Positions 1 to 7,708 of a stretch of DNA of 64,000 nucleotides are shown here, piece by piece; position 1 is the stretch's first letter; every line of letters starts with the position of its first letter. This DNA is from Moraxellaceae bacterium (GTDB lineage Bacteria; Pseudomonadota; Gammaproteobacteria; Pseudomonadales; Moraxellaceae). The DNA is taken from positions 331,036 to 395,035 of the forward strand of contig JAJUIK010000001.1 in assembly GCA_029267635.1 (NCBI GenBank). Reading direction: 5' to 3'. The notes beneath the pieces are model-generated. The model was not told where the DNA came from. It saw only the letters and a list, made by a program, of their open reading frames with translations, and searched no databases. The position numbers and the translations under genes were made by a program.

Positions 1-1
1 T

Positions 2-790
2 GCCTGGGATGAGCAATCGACCTATATCCGTCATCCACCGTTTTTTGAAGGCATCGACCGGCCAGCTGCACCGATTCAGAATATCGAAGGTGCCCGGATT
101 TTGGCGGTCTTGGGCGATTCAGTGACGACCGACCATATTTCTCCTGCCGGAAATATCAAAAAAGACAGTCCTGCCGGACGCTATTTGCAGCAGCAGGGTG
201 TTGATCCCAAAGACTTTAACTCCTACGGTTCACGCCGCGGTAACCATGAAGTGATGATGCGCGGTACCTTTGCCAATATCCGTATCAAAAATGAAATGCT
301 GGGTGGTGAGGAAGGTGGAAATACTTTGCACATTCCGAGCGGAGAAAAGCTGTCGATTTATGATGCTGCGATGCGCTATCAGTCTGAACAGATATCGTTA
401 GTGATTGTCGCGGGCAAAGAATATGGTACCGGTTCTTCACGCGACTGGGCAGCCAAGGGTACCAATTTGCTCGGTGTAAAAGCCGTAATTGCAGAAAGTT
501 TCGAGCGGATTCATCGTTCCAATCTGATTGGCATGGGGGTATTACCTTTGCAGTTTATGGAGGGACAGAATCGGCAAAGTATGCAGTTAAGCGGTGCTGA
601 AATTCTCTCAATCCGTGGCTTGTCCGACCAATTACAACCTCATCAGGTTTTGGAGGTTGATGTTCAGTATACAGATGGTAAGCAGGCCAATTTTCAGGTC
701 TTGTGCCGGATTGATACCTTAAATGAAGTGGAATACTTTAAGGCTGGTGGTATCTTGCATTATGTCTTACGTCATTTATTGGCCTCTTAA
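2..790 (+). CDS. acnA: Aconitate hydratase A, C-terminal part (cut by window edge)
   Basis: The reading frame is open from base 2, so the gene starts outside the window and only about 262 C-terminal residues are seen. Aconitase interconverts citrate and isocitrate in the cytoplasmic TCA cycle. The visible part is the end of the linker and the swivel domain 4. The [17 protein letters not shown] block, [20 protein letters not shown] and the catalytic-loop [12 protein letters not shown] (serine/arginine of the active site) are intact, as is [14 protein letters not shown]. The [12 protein letters not shown] segment before [11 protein letters not shown] fits AcnA rather than the methylisocitrate dehydratase AcnD, which normally has a PPYWEG/GDNITTDHLSP pattern. 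The [4Fe-4S] cysteines lie off-window. A strong terminator follows 16 bases after the stop. Confidence 0.93.
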   Translation, partial: AWDEQSTYIRHPPFFEGIDRPAAPIQNIEGARILAVLGDSVTTDHISPAGNIKKDSPAGRYLQQQGVDPKDFNSYGSRRGNHEVMMRGTFANIRIKNEMLGGEEGGNTLHIPSGEKLSIYDAAMRYQSEQISLVIVAGKEYGTGSSRDWAAKGTNLLGVKAVIAESFERIHRSNLIGMGVLPLQFMEGQNRQSMQLSGAEILSIRGLSDQLQPHQVLEVDVQYTDGKQANFQVLCRIDTLNEVEYFKAGGILHYVLRHLLAS

Positions 791-805
791 ATTCCCCATA
801 AACAT

Positions 806-830
806 AGCCCGGTACATGCCGGGCTTTTTT
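806..830 (+). terminator. Rho-independent terminator of acnA
   Basis: AGCCCGG / CCGGGCT stem with a 6-base loop followed by six T. It sits 16 bases past the acnA stop codon. Confidence 0.88.
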
Positions 831-902
831 ACGCAGGCAAGACAAGACGACTGCGAGGAAAATCAGTAAAATAGCATCAAGTAAATTATGCTGATATGAG
901 CC

Positions 903-1673
903 ATGACTGATCTGCTGCAAGATGATGAATATGAACGCCGTTTTGCCGGAGTTGAAAAAATTTATGGAGAATCAGCTTTTAGCCATTATCAGCATAGCCA
1001 TGTGATGGTGATTGGCATTGGCGGTGTAGGTAGTTGGGCAGTTGAGGCACTGGCACGTTCCGGCATTGGAACCTTGACCATCGTGGATATGGATGTGGTG
1101 GCTGCATCTAATATCAATCGTCAATTACCGGCCATGACCTCAACCTTGGGGCGAGAAAAAATTGAGGTGATGGCAGAGCGGTGCCGTGAGATCAATCCCC
1201 GGATGCAGGTCAATGTGATTGATGATTATTTGACTCCGGACAATGTGACAGAAATTTTGGCTGGTCAGCCGGATCTGGTGCTGGACTGTATTGATGATGT
1301 AAAAGCTAAACTGGCCCTGATGCTGCATTGCCGTTTTAATAAAATTCCGTTGATTGTTTCGGGGGGAGCGGGGGGAAAAATCGATCCTTTAAAAATCCGG
1401 GTGGCAGATTTATCGAAAACCGAACAGGATCCGATGTTGGCCAAACTGCGTGCCCAGTTACGTGCCAAAGGCATTTGTAAAAAGCCGAAAGAAAAATTTG
1501 GTATTACCTGTATTTACTCCATCGATAATCCATTTTCCAGTGCCGAGGTGTGCGCAAGTGCCGGGCTACGTTGTGGCGGCTATGGTTCTGCCGTGGTGGT
1601 GACCTCAAGTTTTGCCATGGTGGCAGTAGCGGAAGTGCTGAAAAAATTACAAACAATTAAAGCGAAGCAATAG
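903..1673 (+). CDS. tcdA: tRNA threonylcarbamoyladenosine dehydratase TcdA (CsdL)
   Basis: 256-residue E1-like (ThiF/MoeB superfamily) enzyme that makes the cyclic form of t6A37 in ANN-decoding tRNAs, using ATP. The Rossmann nucleotide loop VIGIGGVGSWAVEALARSG lies at about residues 36-54, followed by the D-MD-V-SNINRQ segment typical of the family and the DCIDDV-K stretch. A C-terminal GLRCGGYGS segment matches CsdL/TcdA. The length is close to the E. coli protein (about 268). The ATG at 903 starts 70 bases after the acnA terminator, so the gene has its own promoter. A hairpin overlaps its stop codon. Confidence 0.92.
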   Translation: MTDLLQDDEYERRFAGVEKIYGESAFSHYQHSHVMVIGIGGVGSWAVEALARSGIGTLTIVDMDVVAASNINRQLPAMTSTLGREKIEVMAERCREINPRMQVNVIDDYLTPDNVTEILAGQPDLVLDCIDDVKAKLALMLHCRFNKIPLIVSGGAGGKIDPLKIRVADLSKTEQDPMLAKLRAQLRAKGICKKPKEKFGITCIYSIDNPFSSAEVCASAGLRCGGYGSAVVVTSSFAMVAVAEVLKKLQTIKAKQ

Positions 1674-1681
1674 GCTTCGCT
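1661..1681 (+). terminator. Hairpin containing the tcdA stop codon
   Basis: Perfect 8-bp stem AGCGAAGC / GCTTCGCT with the TAG stop codon of tcdA in the 5-base loop. No T-tract follows, so it is more likely a 3'-end stabilising or Rho-assisted structure than a simple intrinsic terminator. A second stem (AATGAC / GTCATT, 1700-1718) follows it. Confidence 0.45.
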
Positions 1682-1797
1682 GGCTCAGCTTAGACATACA
1701 ATGACTGGAAAGGTCATTTCTTGTATAAAAAATAGTCTTTGAGCGCAAGATTCATTGTGATAAATTGCAGCAAATAATAATTCAATGACTAGAAAAA

Positions 1798-2217
1798 ATG
1801 ATGCTATCTATTGATCAATATACGGTCGGCATGTCAGCCGAACTAGAAAAAACCTTTAGCGATGAAGATGTGCAATTATTTGCAAAATTATCCGGAGATA
1901 TCAATCCGGTACATCTGGATGAAGATTATGCCCAAACTACCATGTTTGGCCATCGCATTGTGCATGGGGCCTTCGCCTCCAGCATGTTTTCGACACTCTT
2001 TGCCAATGTATTGCCTGGCCCAGGATGTATTTATCTAAAATCAAATATTAATTTCTTGAAGCCGATCTACTTGAATGAAGTTGTGCAATTTAAAGTTGAA
2101 ATTTCTGAAATACTACCTGAAAAAAACCGGTTGATTTTTCAAATACAAGCCAACTCAAAAGGGAAAAGTTGTATTTCAGGCACTGCTGAAATTTATATAA
2201 CGCCTCAGTCGGCTTAA
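1798..2217 (+). CDS. MaoC-family (R)-specific enoyl-CoA hydratase-like protein
   Basis: 139-residue single hot-dog-fold protein. The catalytic signature of (R)-hydratases (PhaJ type) is visible as LSGDINPVHLDEDYA (Asp and His of the active site, about residues 31-45), followed by FGHRIVHGAFASSMFS. It probably hydrates trans-2-enoyl-CoA to (R)-3-hydroxyacyl-CoA, or handles a related thioester. There are two adjacent ATG codons (1798, 1801) and neither has a clear Shine-Dalgarno. The gene is more AT-rich than tcdA or acnA and stands alone, with no fatty-acid or PHA genes beside it, so the pathway cannot be named from context. The fold assignment is secure, the substrate is not. Confidence 0.8.
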   Translation: MMLSIDQYTVGMSAELEKTFSDEDVQLFAKLSGDINPVHLDEDYAQTTMFGHRIVHGAFASSMFSTLFANVLPGPGCIYLKSNINFLKPIYLNEVVQFKVEISEILPEKNRLIFQIQANSKGKSCISGTAEIYITPQSA

Positions 2218-2414
2218 GTTTAAGTCCTTTTAAACTAACGATTTTTTAGATCATAGGTGGTTTATGAGAGTGTTTATTTAGGATGAGCATGTGGTTTAGA
2301 TATTGATTTAGAAACTAAACTCAGTTTTTAAAAAACCATCGATAAGTTTTGTATGCAAGGGATAAAAATCACTATACACTTTTGAATAACCAATATAAGA
2401 ATGATTTGAGTAAT

Positions 2415-2846
2415 ATGGCTATATTTCATCGCAGAATTTTTACTGTACTCACTGCTTTAAGCCTATCTATGATCAGCTACGCTAATGCTTCAGATCAGGT
2501 GATTTTCTCTTGTAAAACAGAAAGTGGAAAAACAGTTAGCTTTATCAATTCTGGGAAAACAATTAAATATAACTATAGTAAGTTGGCCCATTCTCCTGAT
2601 CTGACGTTTTCTGTGCCTCGCATTGCAAGTTCGATTGATGATGGAAGCGACACCCTAGGAGGGGGGAGTTGGTGGTTGACTCAAGAAATTAACTTAAAAT
2701 TTAATGGTAACATCTATACAGGCTGGTGGTCTTTACATCGAGCTAGTGGTGAAGAAGCAGCGGGGATTCGTGTCAGTCGAGGAAATAAGATATTAGCTGA
2801 AACACCTTGTGTTTCGCATATCCAAATGAATCTGGCAGCCTATTAA
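2415..2846 (+). CDS. Small exported hypothetical protein
   Basis: 143 residues from the ATG at 2415. I chose this over an upstream TTG at 2349 because it places a normal signal peptide at the N-terminus: basic HRR, then a hydrophobic stretch, then a YANAS-DQ cleavage region near residue 24. The mature part has two cysteines (FSCKTESGK and TPCVS), a Gly/Trp patch (GGGSWWLTQE) and a second Trp pair (YTGWWSLHR), suggesting a small disulfide-bonded periplasmic beta protein. I do not recognise the family. AT-rich, monocistronic, and beside a MaoC-like gene of similar composition, so it may be an acquired gene. Confidence 0.7.
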   Translation: MAIFHRRIFTVLTALSLSMISYANASDQVIFSCKTESGKTVSFINSGKTIKYNYSKLAHSPDLTFSVPRIASSIDDGSDTLGGGSWWLTQEINLKFNGNIYTGWWSLHRASGEEAAGIRVSRGNKILAETPCVSHIQMNLAAY

Positions 2847-2914
2847 AATGGTCCATCGCAAGCTGATGGAGAACAATAGTTTTTTATTTACTCAATTGTG
2901 AGAAAAAGACATTT

Positions 2915-3136
2915 TTAAAAAATTTTTTTTATGTGATTGAAAAAGCCCAACATCCTCTGTTGGGCTTTTCCGTGTTTGACTGCTAGGTAGGGCTGCTGTT
3001 CTACCTCACGATCCTGGTGCAAGAACTTATCATTATTGTTTTTTGTTCCCGGAACATCCTGTTCCTGTATGACTTCATCATAAGTAAAAAGCGGTGGATC
3101 ATCCATCCGCAAAATCCCTAAATTCATGTGCGCCAC
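2915..3136 (-). CDS. Doubtful small open frame
   Basis: GTG at 3136 or ATG at 3127 opens a hydrophilic 70-73-residue frame with an LFTYDEVIQEQD segment. It has no Shine-Dalgarno and its 3' third runs through the perfect terminator hairpin at 2941-2969, which argues against a functional gene. It could be a decayed gene end or chance. No family recognised. Confidence 0.15.
   Translation of the reverse strand: MAHMNLGILRMDDPPLFTYDEVIQEQDVPGTKNNNDKFLHQDREVEQQPYLAVKHGKAQQRMLGFFNHIKKIF
2941..2969. terminator. Bidirectional intrinsic terminator
   Basis: Twelve-bp perfect stem AAAAGCCCAACA / TGTTGGGCTTTT with a 5-base loop, flanked by A-rich and T-rich runs on both sides. It can end transcription from the exported-protein gene on the plus strand and read-through from dusA on the minus strand. 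Confidence 0.8.
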
Positions 3137-3278
3137 GGCGTACAGATCTGGCTAAAAAATATTCTCTTCTATGCAGAAAGAAGAGATGATATTTATCTAG
3201 AGAGTGGGGGCAGTTCAGTTTTCTGCCGTAAGACAACTTTAAAATCATCTAAAACTTGTCTTTCCTTGCTTTTGAAAT

Positions 3279-4283
3279 TTAAACCTGATGCTCTCGCAAA
3301 TAATCTTCCGTGCGTTTCATGGCCTCTTGAATATTGAGCAAAGCCATTTCTACATCTTTTAAGGTTTTGGCATTGCCACCACTGAGTGCCTGACGCCATT
3401 TGCGTGCACCGGGCAAGTTCTGGAACAAGCCCAAAATATGCCGGGTAATAATCGAAAGCGGTGCACCTTCAGCCAGCCGTTGCACGATATAAGGCATCAT
3501 CTGCTGCATAATCTCGAAACGGTCTGGCATTTCTAGATTCCACAGTTGCCCCAGTTCAGCCAGTAAATACGGATTATGGTAAGCTTCTCGACCAATCATC
3601 ACGCCATCGACATGCTTGAGATGTTCCAGCGTTTCGGCATAGGTTTTAATACCACCGTTGATTTCGATGGTGAGCTGTGGGCGATCCTGTTTTAAACGGT
3701 AAACATCTTCATAACGCAACGGTGGCACGTCACGGTTTTCTTTTGGTGAAAGGCCTTGCAGCAAGGCAATCCGCGCATGGACGATAAAGTGTGTACAGCC
3801 AGTTTTGGCGACGGTATCGACAAAATGTAGCATTTCTTCATAAGACTGCATGTCATCAATGCCAATCCGGTGTTTAACCGTCACCGGGATATTCACCGCC
3901 TGCTGCATTGCAGCAATACATTCTGCAACCAGATCCGGTTCAGCCATGAGGCAGGCGCCAATTTTATTGTTCTGCACCCGGTCACTCGGGCAGCCCACAT
4001 TCAAGTTGACTTCATCATAGCCCCAATCTTCCGCCATTTTGCTGCAGGTGGCCAAGTCTTTGGGATTGGAACCGCCCAGTTGTAACACAATCGGATGCTC
4101 TTCAGTATTGTAGTCCAGATGACGTTTCGCATCGCCAAACAGGATGGCACCGGTGGTCACCATTTCCGTGTACAACACCACATTTGGGTTAAACAGGCGT
4201 GCAAAATAACGATAATCTTTGGTCGTCCAATCCATCATGGGGGCGACGGAAATACGAGGCTGAATCGATGGCGTGGATTGCAT
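3279..4283 (-). CDS. dusA: tRNA-dihydrouridine(20/20a) synthase DusA
   Basis: 334-residue FMN-dependent reductase that converts U20/U20a in the tRNA D-loop to dihydrouridine. The N-terminus RISVAPMMDWTTKDYRYFAR is the FMN-binding start of the TIM barrel. LNVGCPSDRVQNNKIGACLM (about residues 95-114) carries the catalytic Cys, VKHRIGID the tRNA/FMN contacts, and INGGI-T and DGVMIGREAYHNPY the phosphate-binding end. The ATG at 4283 fits the family N-terminus. In Acinetobacter and other proteobacteria the 5' end of dusA is a known integration site for genomic islands. Here the gene is intact and nothing integrase-like flanks it. Confidence 0.95.
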   Translation of the reverse strand: MQSTPSIQPRISVAPMMDWTTKDYRYFARLFNPNVVLYTEMVTTGAILFGDAKRHLDYNTEEHPIVLQLGGSNPKDLATCSKMAEDWGYDEVNLNVGCPSDRVQNNKIGACLMAEPDLVAECIAAMQQAVNIPVTVKHRIGIDDMQSYEEMLHFVDTVAKTGCTHFIVHARIALLQGLSPKENRDVPPLRYEDVYRLKQDRPQLTIEINGGIKTYAETLEHLKHVDGVMIGREAYHNPYLLAELGQLWNLEMPDRFEIMQQMMPYIVQRLAEGAPLSIITRHILGLFQNLPGARKWRQALSGGNAKTLKDVEMALLNIQEAMKRTEDYLREHQV

Positions 4284-4515
4284 GAGAAAAACCTAAACCG
4301 CAGAAAATCGAGAGGGCAAAATTATACGTGCTTTGGCTATAATACAATAGTCCGGCATGGAAAAAGTAACGGCATGTTTTTTGCAACACTTTTGCAATCA
4401 TTGTGGTTAGTTACATGATGTAATTTTTTTGATTATTTATGCACTGTATGCTGAATTTTGTGTCGTGATGCTCAGTAATGAGCAGAATAAAGAAGATAAA
4501 GAAGGGGGGGTAGCC

Positions 4516-5157
4516 ATGTTAGTGGTTGAAATGATTTTTCGCAGTCAAAAGGCTGAATATTCTGATTATTTTAATTTGCGCATGCAGCGCGGCTTGAGCT
4601 GGTTCAAGCAAGCCTTGCAATTCGATCAGCAACAGCTGGATTTAAAATTTATCAGTCTGTGGGTGGCATTCAAGGCGATTCATGCGCGGGAAAGCAGTGC
4701 CGGGGAAAATTCATTGCAGGCATTTTTAACGCAAATGTTCCAGCATGATTTACCGCACCGGATTGATTACATGATCTGGAACAGGTTTCCCCAAGCTATC
4801 CGCTTATTGCTGGAGACGCCTTATGCATTTCAGTCCTATTGGGATTATCAAAACCATAAAATCAGTCAAACGGCCTGGAAAGAAGCCTTTAGGCAGGATC
4901 AGCAGCAATGGCAGCAGGCCTGGCAGGAAAAAGATTCTTTGCAGATTTTATCGGGAGTGTTCCAGCGCATGCAGACTTTGTGTCAACAGATGATGTCGGG
5001 TGGTGCCAGTTGCCAGAGCAGCATGAACCGCAAACAGCTTGCTGAGGCTTGTTTTGTGTTATCGGGACTACTCTCGACCTTTATGTTTGTCCTGTTAGAA
5101 AATGCCCAGACCTTGGATTGGGCCCAGCCTTTTTATCCGGTCGTGCAATTTTCTTAA
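4516..5157 (+). CDS. Hypothetical helical protein (possibly HEPN-like)
   Basis: 213 residues from the ATG at 4516, which is preceded by a GAAGGGGGGG Shine-Dalgarno. The longer frames from 4429 or 4471 lack one. The protein is soluble, all-helical in appearance and rich in Gln and Trp. The YFNLRMQRGLSWFKQAL segment followed by FISLWVAFKAIHARE (residues about 30-60) resembles the helix pair of HEPN-type proteins, but I cannot point to a convincing R-x4-6-H RNase motif, so this is only a resemblance. No partner toxin/antitoxin gene lies beside it. It converges on an MFS gene with a shared terminator. Confidence 0.65.
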   Translation: MLVVEMIFRSQKAEYSDYFNLRMQRGLSWFKQALQFDQQQLDLKFISLWVAFKAIHARESSAGENSLQAFLTQMFQHDLPHRIDYMIWNRFPQAIRLLLETPYAFQSYWDYQNHKISQTAWKEAFRQDQQQWQQAWQEKDSLQILSGVFQRMQTLCQQMMSGGASCQSSMNRKQLAEACFVLSGLLSTFMFVLLENAQTLDWAQPFYPVVQFS

Positions 5158-5185
5158 AAGGATGCGTTTGCGTAACGCATCCTTT
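5157..5185. terminator. Shared terminator of two convergent genes
   Basis: Twelve-bp perfect stem AAAGGATGCGTT / AACGCATCCTTT with a 5-base loop. It overlaps both stop codons: plus-strand TAA ending at 5157 and minus-strand TAA at 5184-5186. Confidence 0.8.
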
Positions 5186-6374
5186 AAACAGCAGATATCC
5201 GTTTTTGCAGTACGTGGTCCAGTAGGGCAAAACTGCCCGACAAGAGTGCCAAAATGAAGCCTGCCAGACAGGTCATAAACCAGCCGCCATGCTGCCACGC
5301 ATACACACCTAAAGCAGAGCCCGTTGCGGCACCGGCAAAATATAAGGTCATATAAATGGCATTGAGACGGGATTTTGCATCGGGGCGTAAGCGGAAAATA
5401 ATATTCTGGTTGCAACTATGGGTGATTGCCAGACCTAAATTGAGTAGTGCGAAACCGAAAATATAAAACACTAAACCGTGTTGGGCGAAGTACAAGGATA
5501 ACCAGCTCAAACAGAGCAGCGCAGCACCCATCCCATTGAGTTGATTGGTATGGCCTTGATCCGCCCATTTACCTGTCCACTTGGTCGATAATGCTCCGAT
5601 CAGTCCTGCTAACGGAATCAGACCGATAAAAAAATCGCTGAGATAAAATGGTGCCACAGATAACAGCACGGCAAAAGTGGAATATAACGTACTCATCGAG
5701 GCAAAGGCACAGGCACCCACCAGCGAACGTATCAGCAAACGTTTTTCTTCCTGCAGCAACTGACCCATCGAACGAAAGATCTGACTGTAATGCAGATCGA
5801 GACGCAAGACATAAGGCAGGCGACCGCGTAATACCCAAGCGAGCCAGAGCAGCAGAAGACCACTCACTGCATAAATGACTTTCCAGTGCAATAAATTGGA
5901 GAACAATCCGGCAAAGCTGGTGGACAGCAGAATCCCGACCAGAAGACCACTCATCAGGAAACCCACCACTTCTCCGATTTTTTCGGGTTTGACGGCCATA
6001 GTGGCGAGAGGAATCAGTACCTGTGCGGCCACAGAAAATAAACCGGTCAGGATCGTTCCCAGCCAGAGCATAGGTAAATTCACTGCAAAGGCACATAGAA
6101 ACAGGCCTAAGGCCGCTAAAGCCATTAAGACTGGAATGAATTTGCTTTTATTGAGGACATCGCCCAAAGGCACAATCAGTAACAAGCCCAGGGCATAAGA
6201 AATTTGCGCAAAGGTCACGGTTAATGCAGCAGAAGCTTCACTCACTGCAAAATATTGCTGAATGGAATGAATCAAGGGCTGGGAATAATAATTGGCACCG
6301 GCACAAAGTCCACACGCAATTGCCATCAGCCACAGCAAAGGTTTGTTTTGGCTAATATCTGAGGTTGTGGACAT
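5184..6374 (-). CDS. Major facilitator superfamily transporter, 12 TM
   Basis: 396 residues with about twelve membrane segments and a short cytoplasmic N-terminus. The first TM has the ACGLCAGANYYSQPLI pattern common to a subgroup of sugar/drug-efflux-like MFS proteins. The loop 2-3 motif is GDVLNKSKFIPVL, and TM5 begins with the VVGFLMSGLLVGILL motif C-like stretch typical of exporters. It is probably a proton-coupled efflux protein of the inner membrane, with unknown substrate. The ATG at 6374 lies 42 bases from a plausible sigma70 -10. Monocistronic. Confidence 0.85.
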   Translation of the reverse strand: MSTTSDISQNKPLLWLMAIACGLCAGANYYSQPLIHSIQQYFAVSEASAALTVTFAQISYALGLLLIVPLGDVLNKSKFIPVLMALAALGLFLCAFAVNLPMLWLGTILTGLFSVAAQVLIPLATMAVKPEKIGEVVGFLMSGLLVGILLSTSFAGLFSNLLHWKVIYAVSGLLLLWLAWVLRGRLPYVLRLDLHYSQIFRSMGQLLQEEKRLLIRSLVGACAFASMSTLYSTFAVLLSVAPFYLSDFFIGLIPLAGLIGALSTKWTGKWADQGHTNQLNGMGAALLCLSWLSLYFAQHGLVFYIFGFALLNLGLAITHSCNQNIIFRLRPDAKSRLNAIYMTLYFAGAATGSALGVYAWQHGGWFMTCLAGFILALLSGSFALLDHVLQKRISAV

Positions 6375-6415
6375 GCGTACTCCTGCAGGTGAACCGTTGG
6401 GTTAAATCAATTCGC

Positions 6416-6444
6416 ACTATAGGCAAAATCCTGCACCAGATAAA
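6416..6444 (-). promoter_or_regulatory. Candidate sigma70 promoter of the MFS gene
   Basis: On the minus strand: TTTATC (6439-6444), 17-base spacer, TATAGT (6416-6421). The -35 is weak and the -10 is good. Confidence 0.4.
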
Positions 6445-6461
6445 GGTACTCGTGAATGACG

Positions 6462-6513
6462 CATGACAACGGACGAGTTTAGCCTGATCGCAACTAGCCG
6501 ATCACTTGTCATG
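6462..6513. repeat. Inverted repeat upstream of the MFS gene
   Basis: CATGACAA (6462-6469) and TTGTCATG (6506-6513) form perfect 8-base arms 36 bases apart, just upstream of the candidate promoter. This could be a split operator. No regulator gene is adjacent. Confidence 0.3.
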
Positions 6514-6540
6514 GCTGAGTGAAAGATAAAGTGTAGTAGA

Positions 6541-7467
6541 TCAATGTTTTAACTTTTTCTTGCTCAGGGTAATCATCATGACACCTACAATGTTTAGTAT
6601 GCAGCCGAGCCATTGCCACAGGTTAAGGTGCTCATTCAGGAACAGCACAGCCAGTAAAATTGTCAGGATCGGGCCAATCGAGGCAATCATGGCAGATTGC
6701 GACGCACCCAGCCGTTCAATACTTTGCATCAGGAAAATGGTGGGAAGTACGGTGACGAGAAAACCTAATCCCACTCCATACCAGATCACACTGGCAGGCA
6801 GTTGCATGAGTAAAGCAAGGGGGTGCGGTGTGGCAATAAAATAGTGGATCAAGGTACCAATACAGGCAATGCTCAGGGCCAAACCGGTAAAATTCCAGGA
6901 ACCAAATTTCTGGATCAGTCGTGGCGTGATGAGCAAATAACCGGCAAAAGCCACCGCGCTGGCAAATACCAAACTGGCTCCCAACCAGAAATTGCCCTGA
7001 ATTGGTGCGTTATTATATTCCTGTAACATTACCAGCAGGGTGCCACCATAACTTAACAAAATGGCACAAAAACTTTTTACATTTAATTTTTGTTTATAAA
7101 TGACACTTGAAGCCAGCACTGTTAGCGTGGGATAAAGAAATAGAATAATTCGCTCAAGCGAAGCACTGATGTACATTAAGCCGACAAAATCCAGCCAGCT
7201 GGCAAAATAGTAACCGAGCAGGCCGGTCAGGGTGAGCAAGAGGAAATCCTGTTTACTGATTCCTTTGTTGCGATGTCTTGAAAACCAGCAGATCAGTAGA
7301 AAAAACGGCAGAGCACTGGCCATGCGTAATGCCATTAATACGGTGCCGTCAACCAGCGGTGAAAGTGCATAGGTTTGTTTGATAAAAATAGCTTTAGTAC
7401 TAAATAAAAATGCAGCACACAGGGCGAATAATGAGCCGAGTTGTGTACGAGATAAGGATATTTTCAT
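6541..7467 (-). CDS. EamA-family (DMT) transporter
   Basis: 308 residues, ten predicted membrane segments in two EamA repeats (about 8-140 and 155-300). I chose the ATG at 7467 because it begins with MKISLSRTQLGSLFALC, directly before TM1. An upstream TTG at 7533 would add an unusual Cys/Phe-rich extension. The second repeat ends with SIGPILTILLAVLFLNEHLNLWQ, the classic conserved end of EamA proteins. It is likely an inner-membrane exporter of a small metabolite, substrate unknown. It is divergent from the pnt operon across a 240-base AT-rich gap. Confidence 0.85.
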   Translation of the reverse strand: MKISLSRTQLGSLFALCAAFLFSTKAIFIKQTYALSPLVDGTVLMALRMASALPFFLLICWFSRHRNKGISKQDFLLLTLTGLLGYYFASWLDFVGLMYISASLERIILFLYPTLTVLASSVIYKQKLNVKSFCAILLSYGGTLLVMLQEYNNAPIQGNFWLGASLVFASAVAFAGYLLITPRLIQKFGSWNFTGLALSIACIGTLIHYFIATPHPLALLMQLPASVIWYGVGLGFLVTVLPTIFLMQSIERLGASQSAMIASIGPILTILLAVLFLNEHLNLWQWLGCILNIVGVMMITLSKKKLKH

Positions 7468-7647
7468 GTAATTGGACTTTGAATTATTTTTGCTCAAAAT
7501 AAAAAAGCAAAAGCAGCGAATTATATATTTCAAAATTATTTTTCTGAATCACTTATTTAAAATGTCATCATTTATTAAATAAATACTGGGTAGTAATTTA
7601 AAAAACTTTAATTAGAATCCAAAAAGTCAACAAAAATACATCATGAG

Positions 7648-7674
7648 GGCAACATGGCTATCCGCGATGCTGCC
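7648..7674 (+). promoter_or_regulatory. Hairpin in the pnt leader
   Basis: Stem GGCA-CAT / ATG-TGCC with one mismatch and an 11-base loop, 35 bases before the pntAA start. A GAGGAA Shine-Dalgarno follows separately before the ATG at 7709. Role unknown. Confidence 0.3.
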
Positions 7675-7708
7675 TTTACTTAAGAAAACCCTAGCTTGAG
7701 GAACGCTC

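Larger units (their letters stand above)
2847..3278. other. 432-base gap between the exported protein and dusA
   Basis: AT-rich. It holds a strong hairpin terminator (2941-2969) and a weak possible minus-strand reading frame of 70-73 codons (2915-3136). I see no tRNA, repeat or attachment-site duplication here. Confidence 0.5.

Noticed and set aside
2..790. AcnD (2-methylisocitrate dehydratase) instead of AcnA
   Set aside because: The PPFFEG and [15 protein letters not shown] motifs fit AcnA; AcnD normally has PPYWEG and GDNITTDHLSP, and no prp genes are nearby.
2915..3136. Minus-strand frame of 73 codons near dusA as a real gene
   Set aside because: It runs through a perfect 12-bp terminator stem and lacks a Shine-Dalgarno; kept only as a very low-confidence entry.
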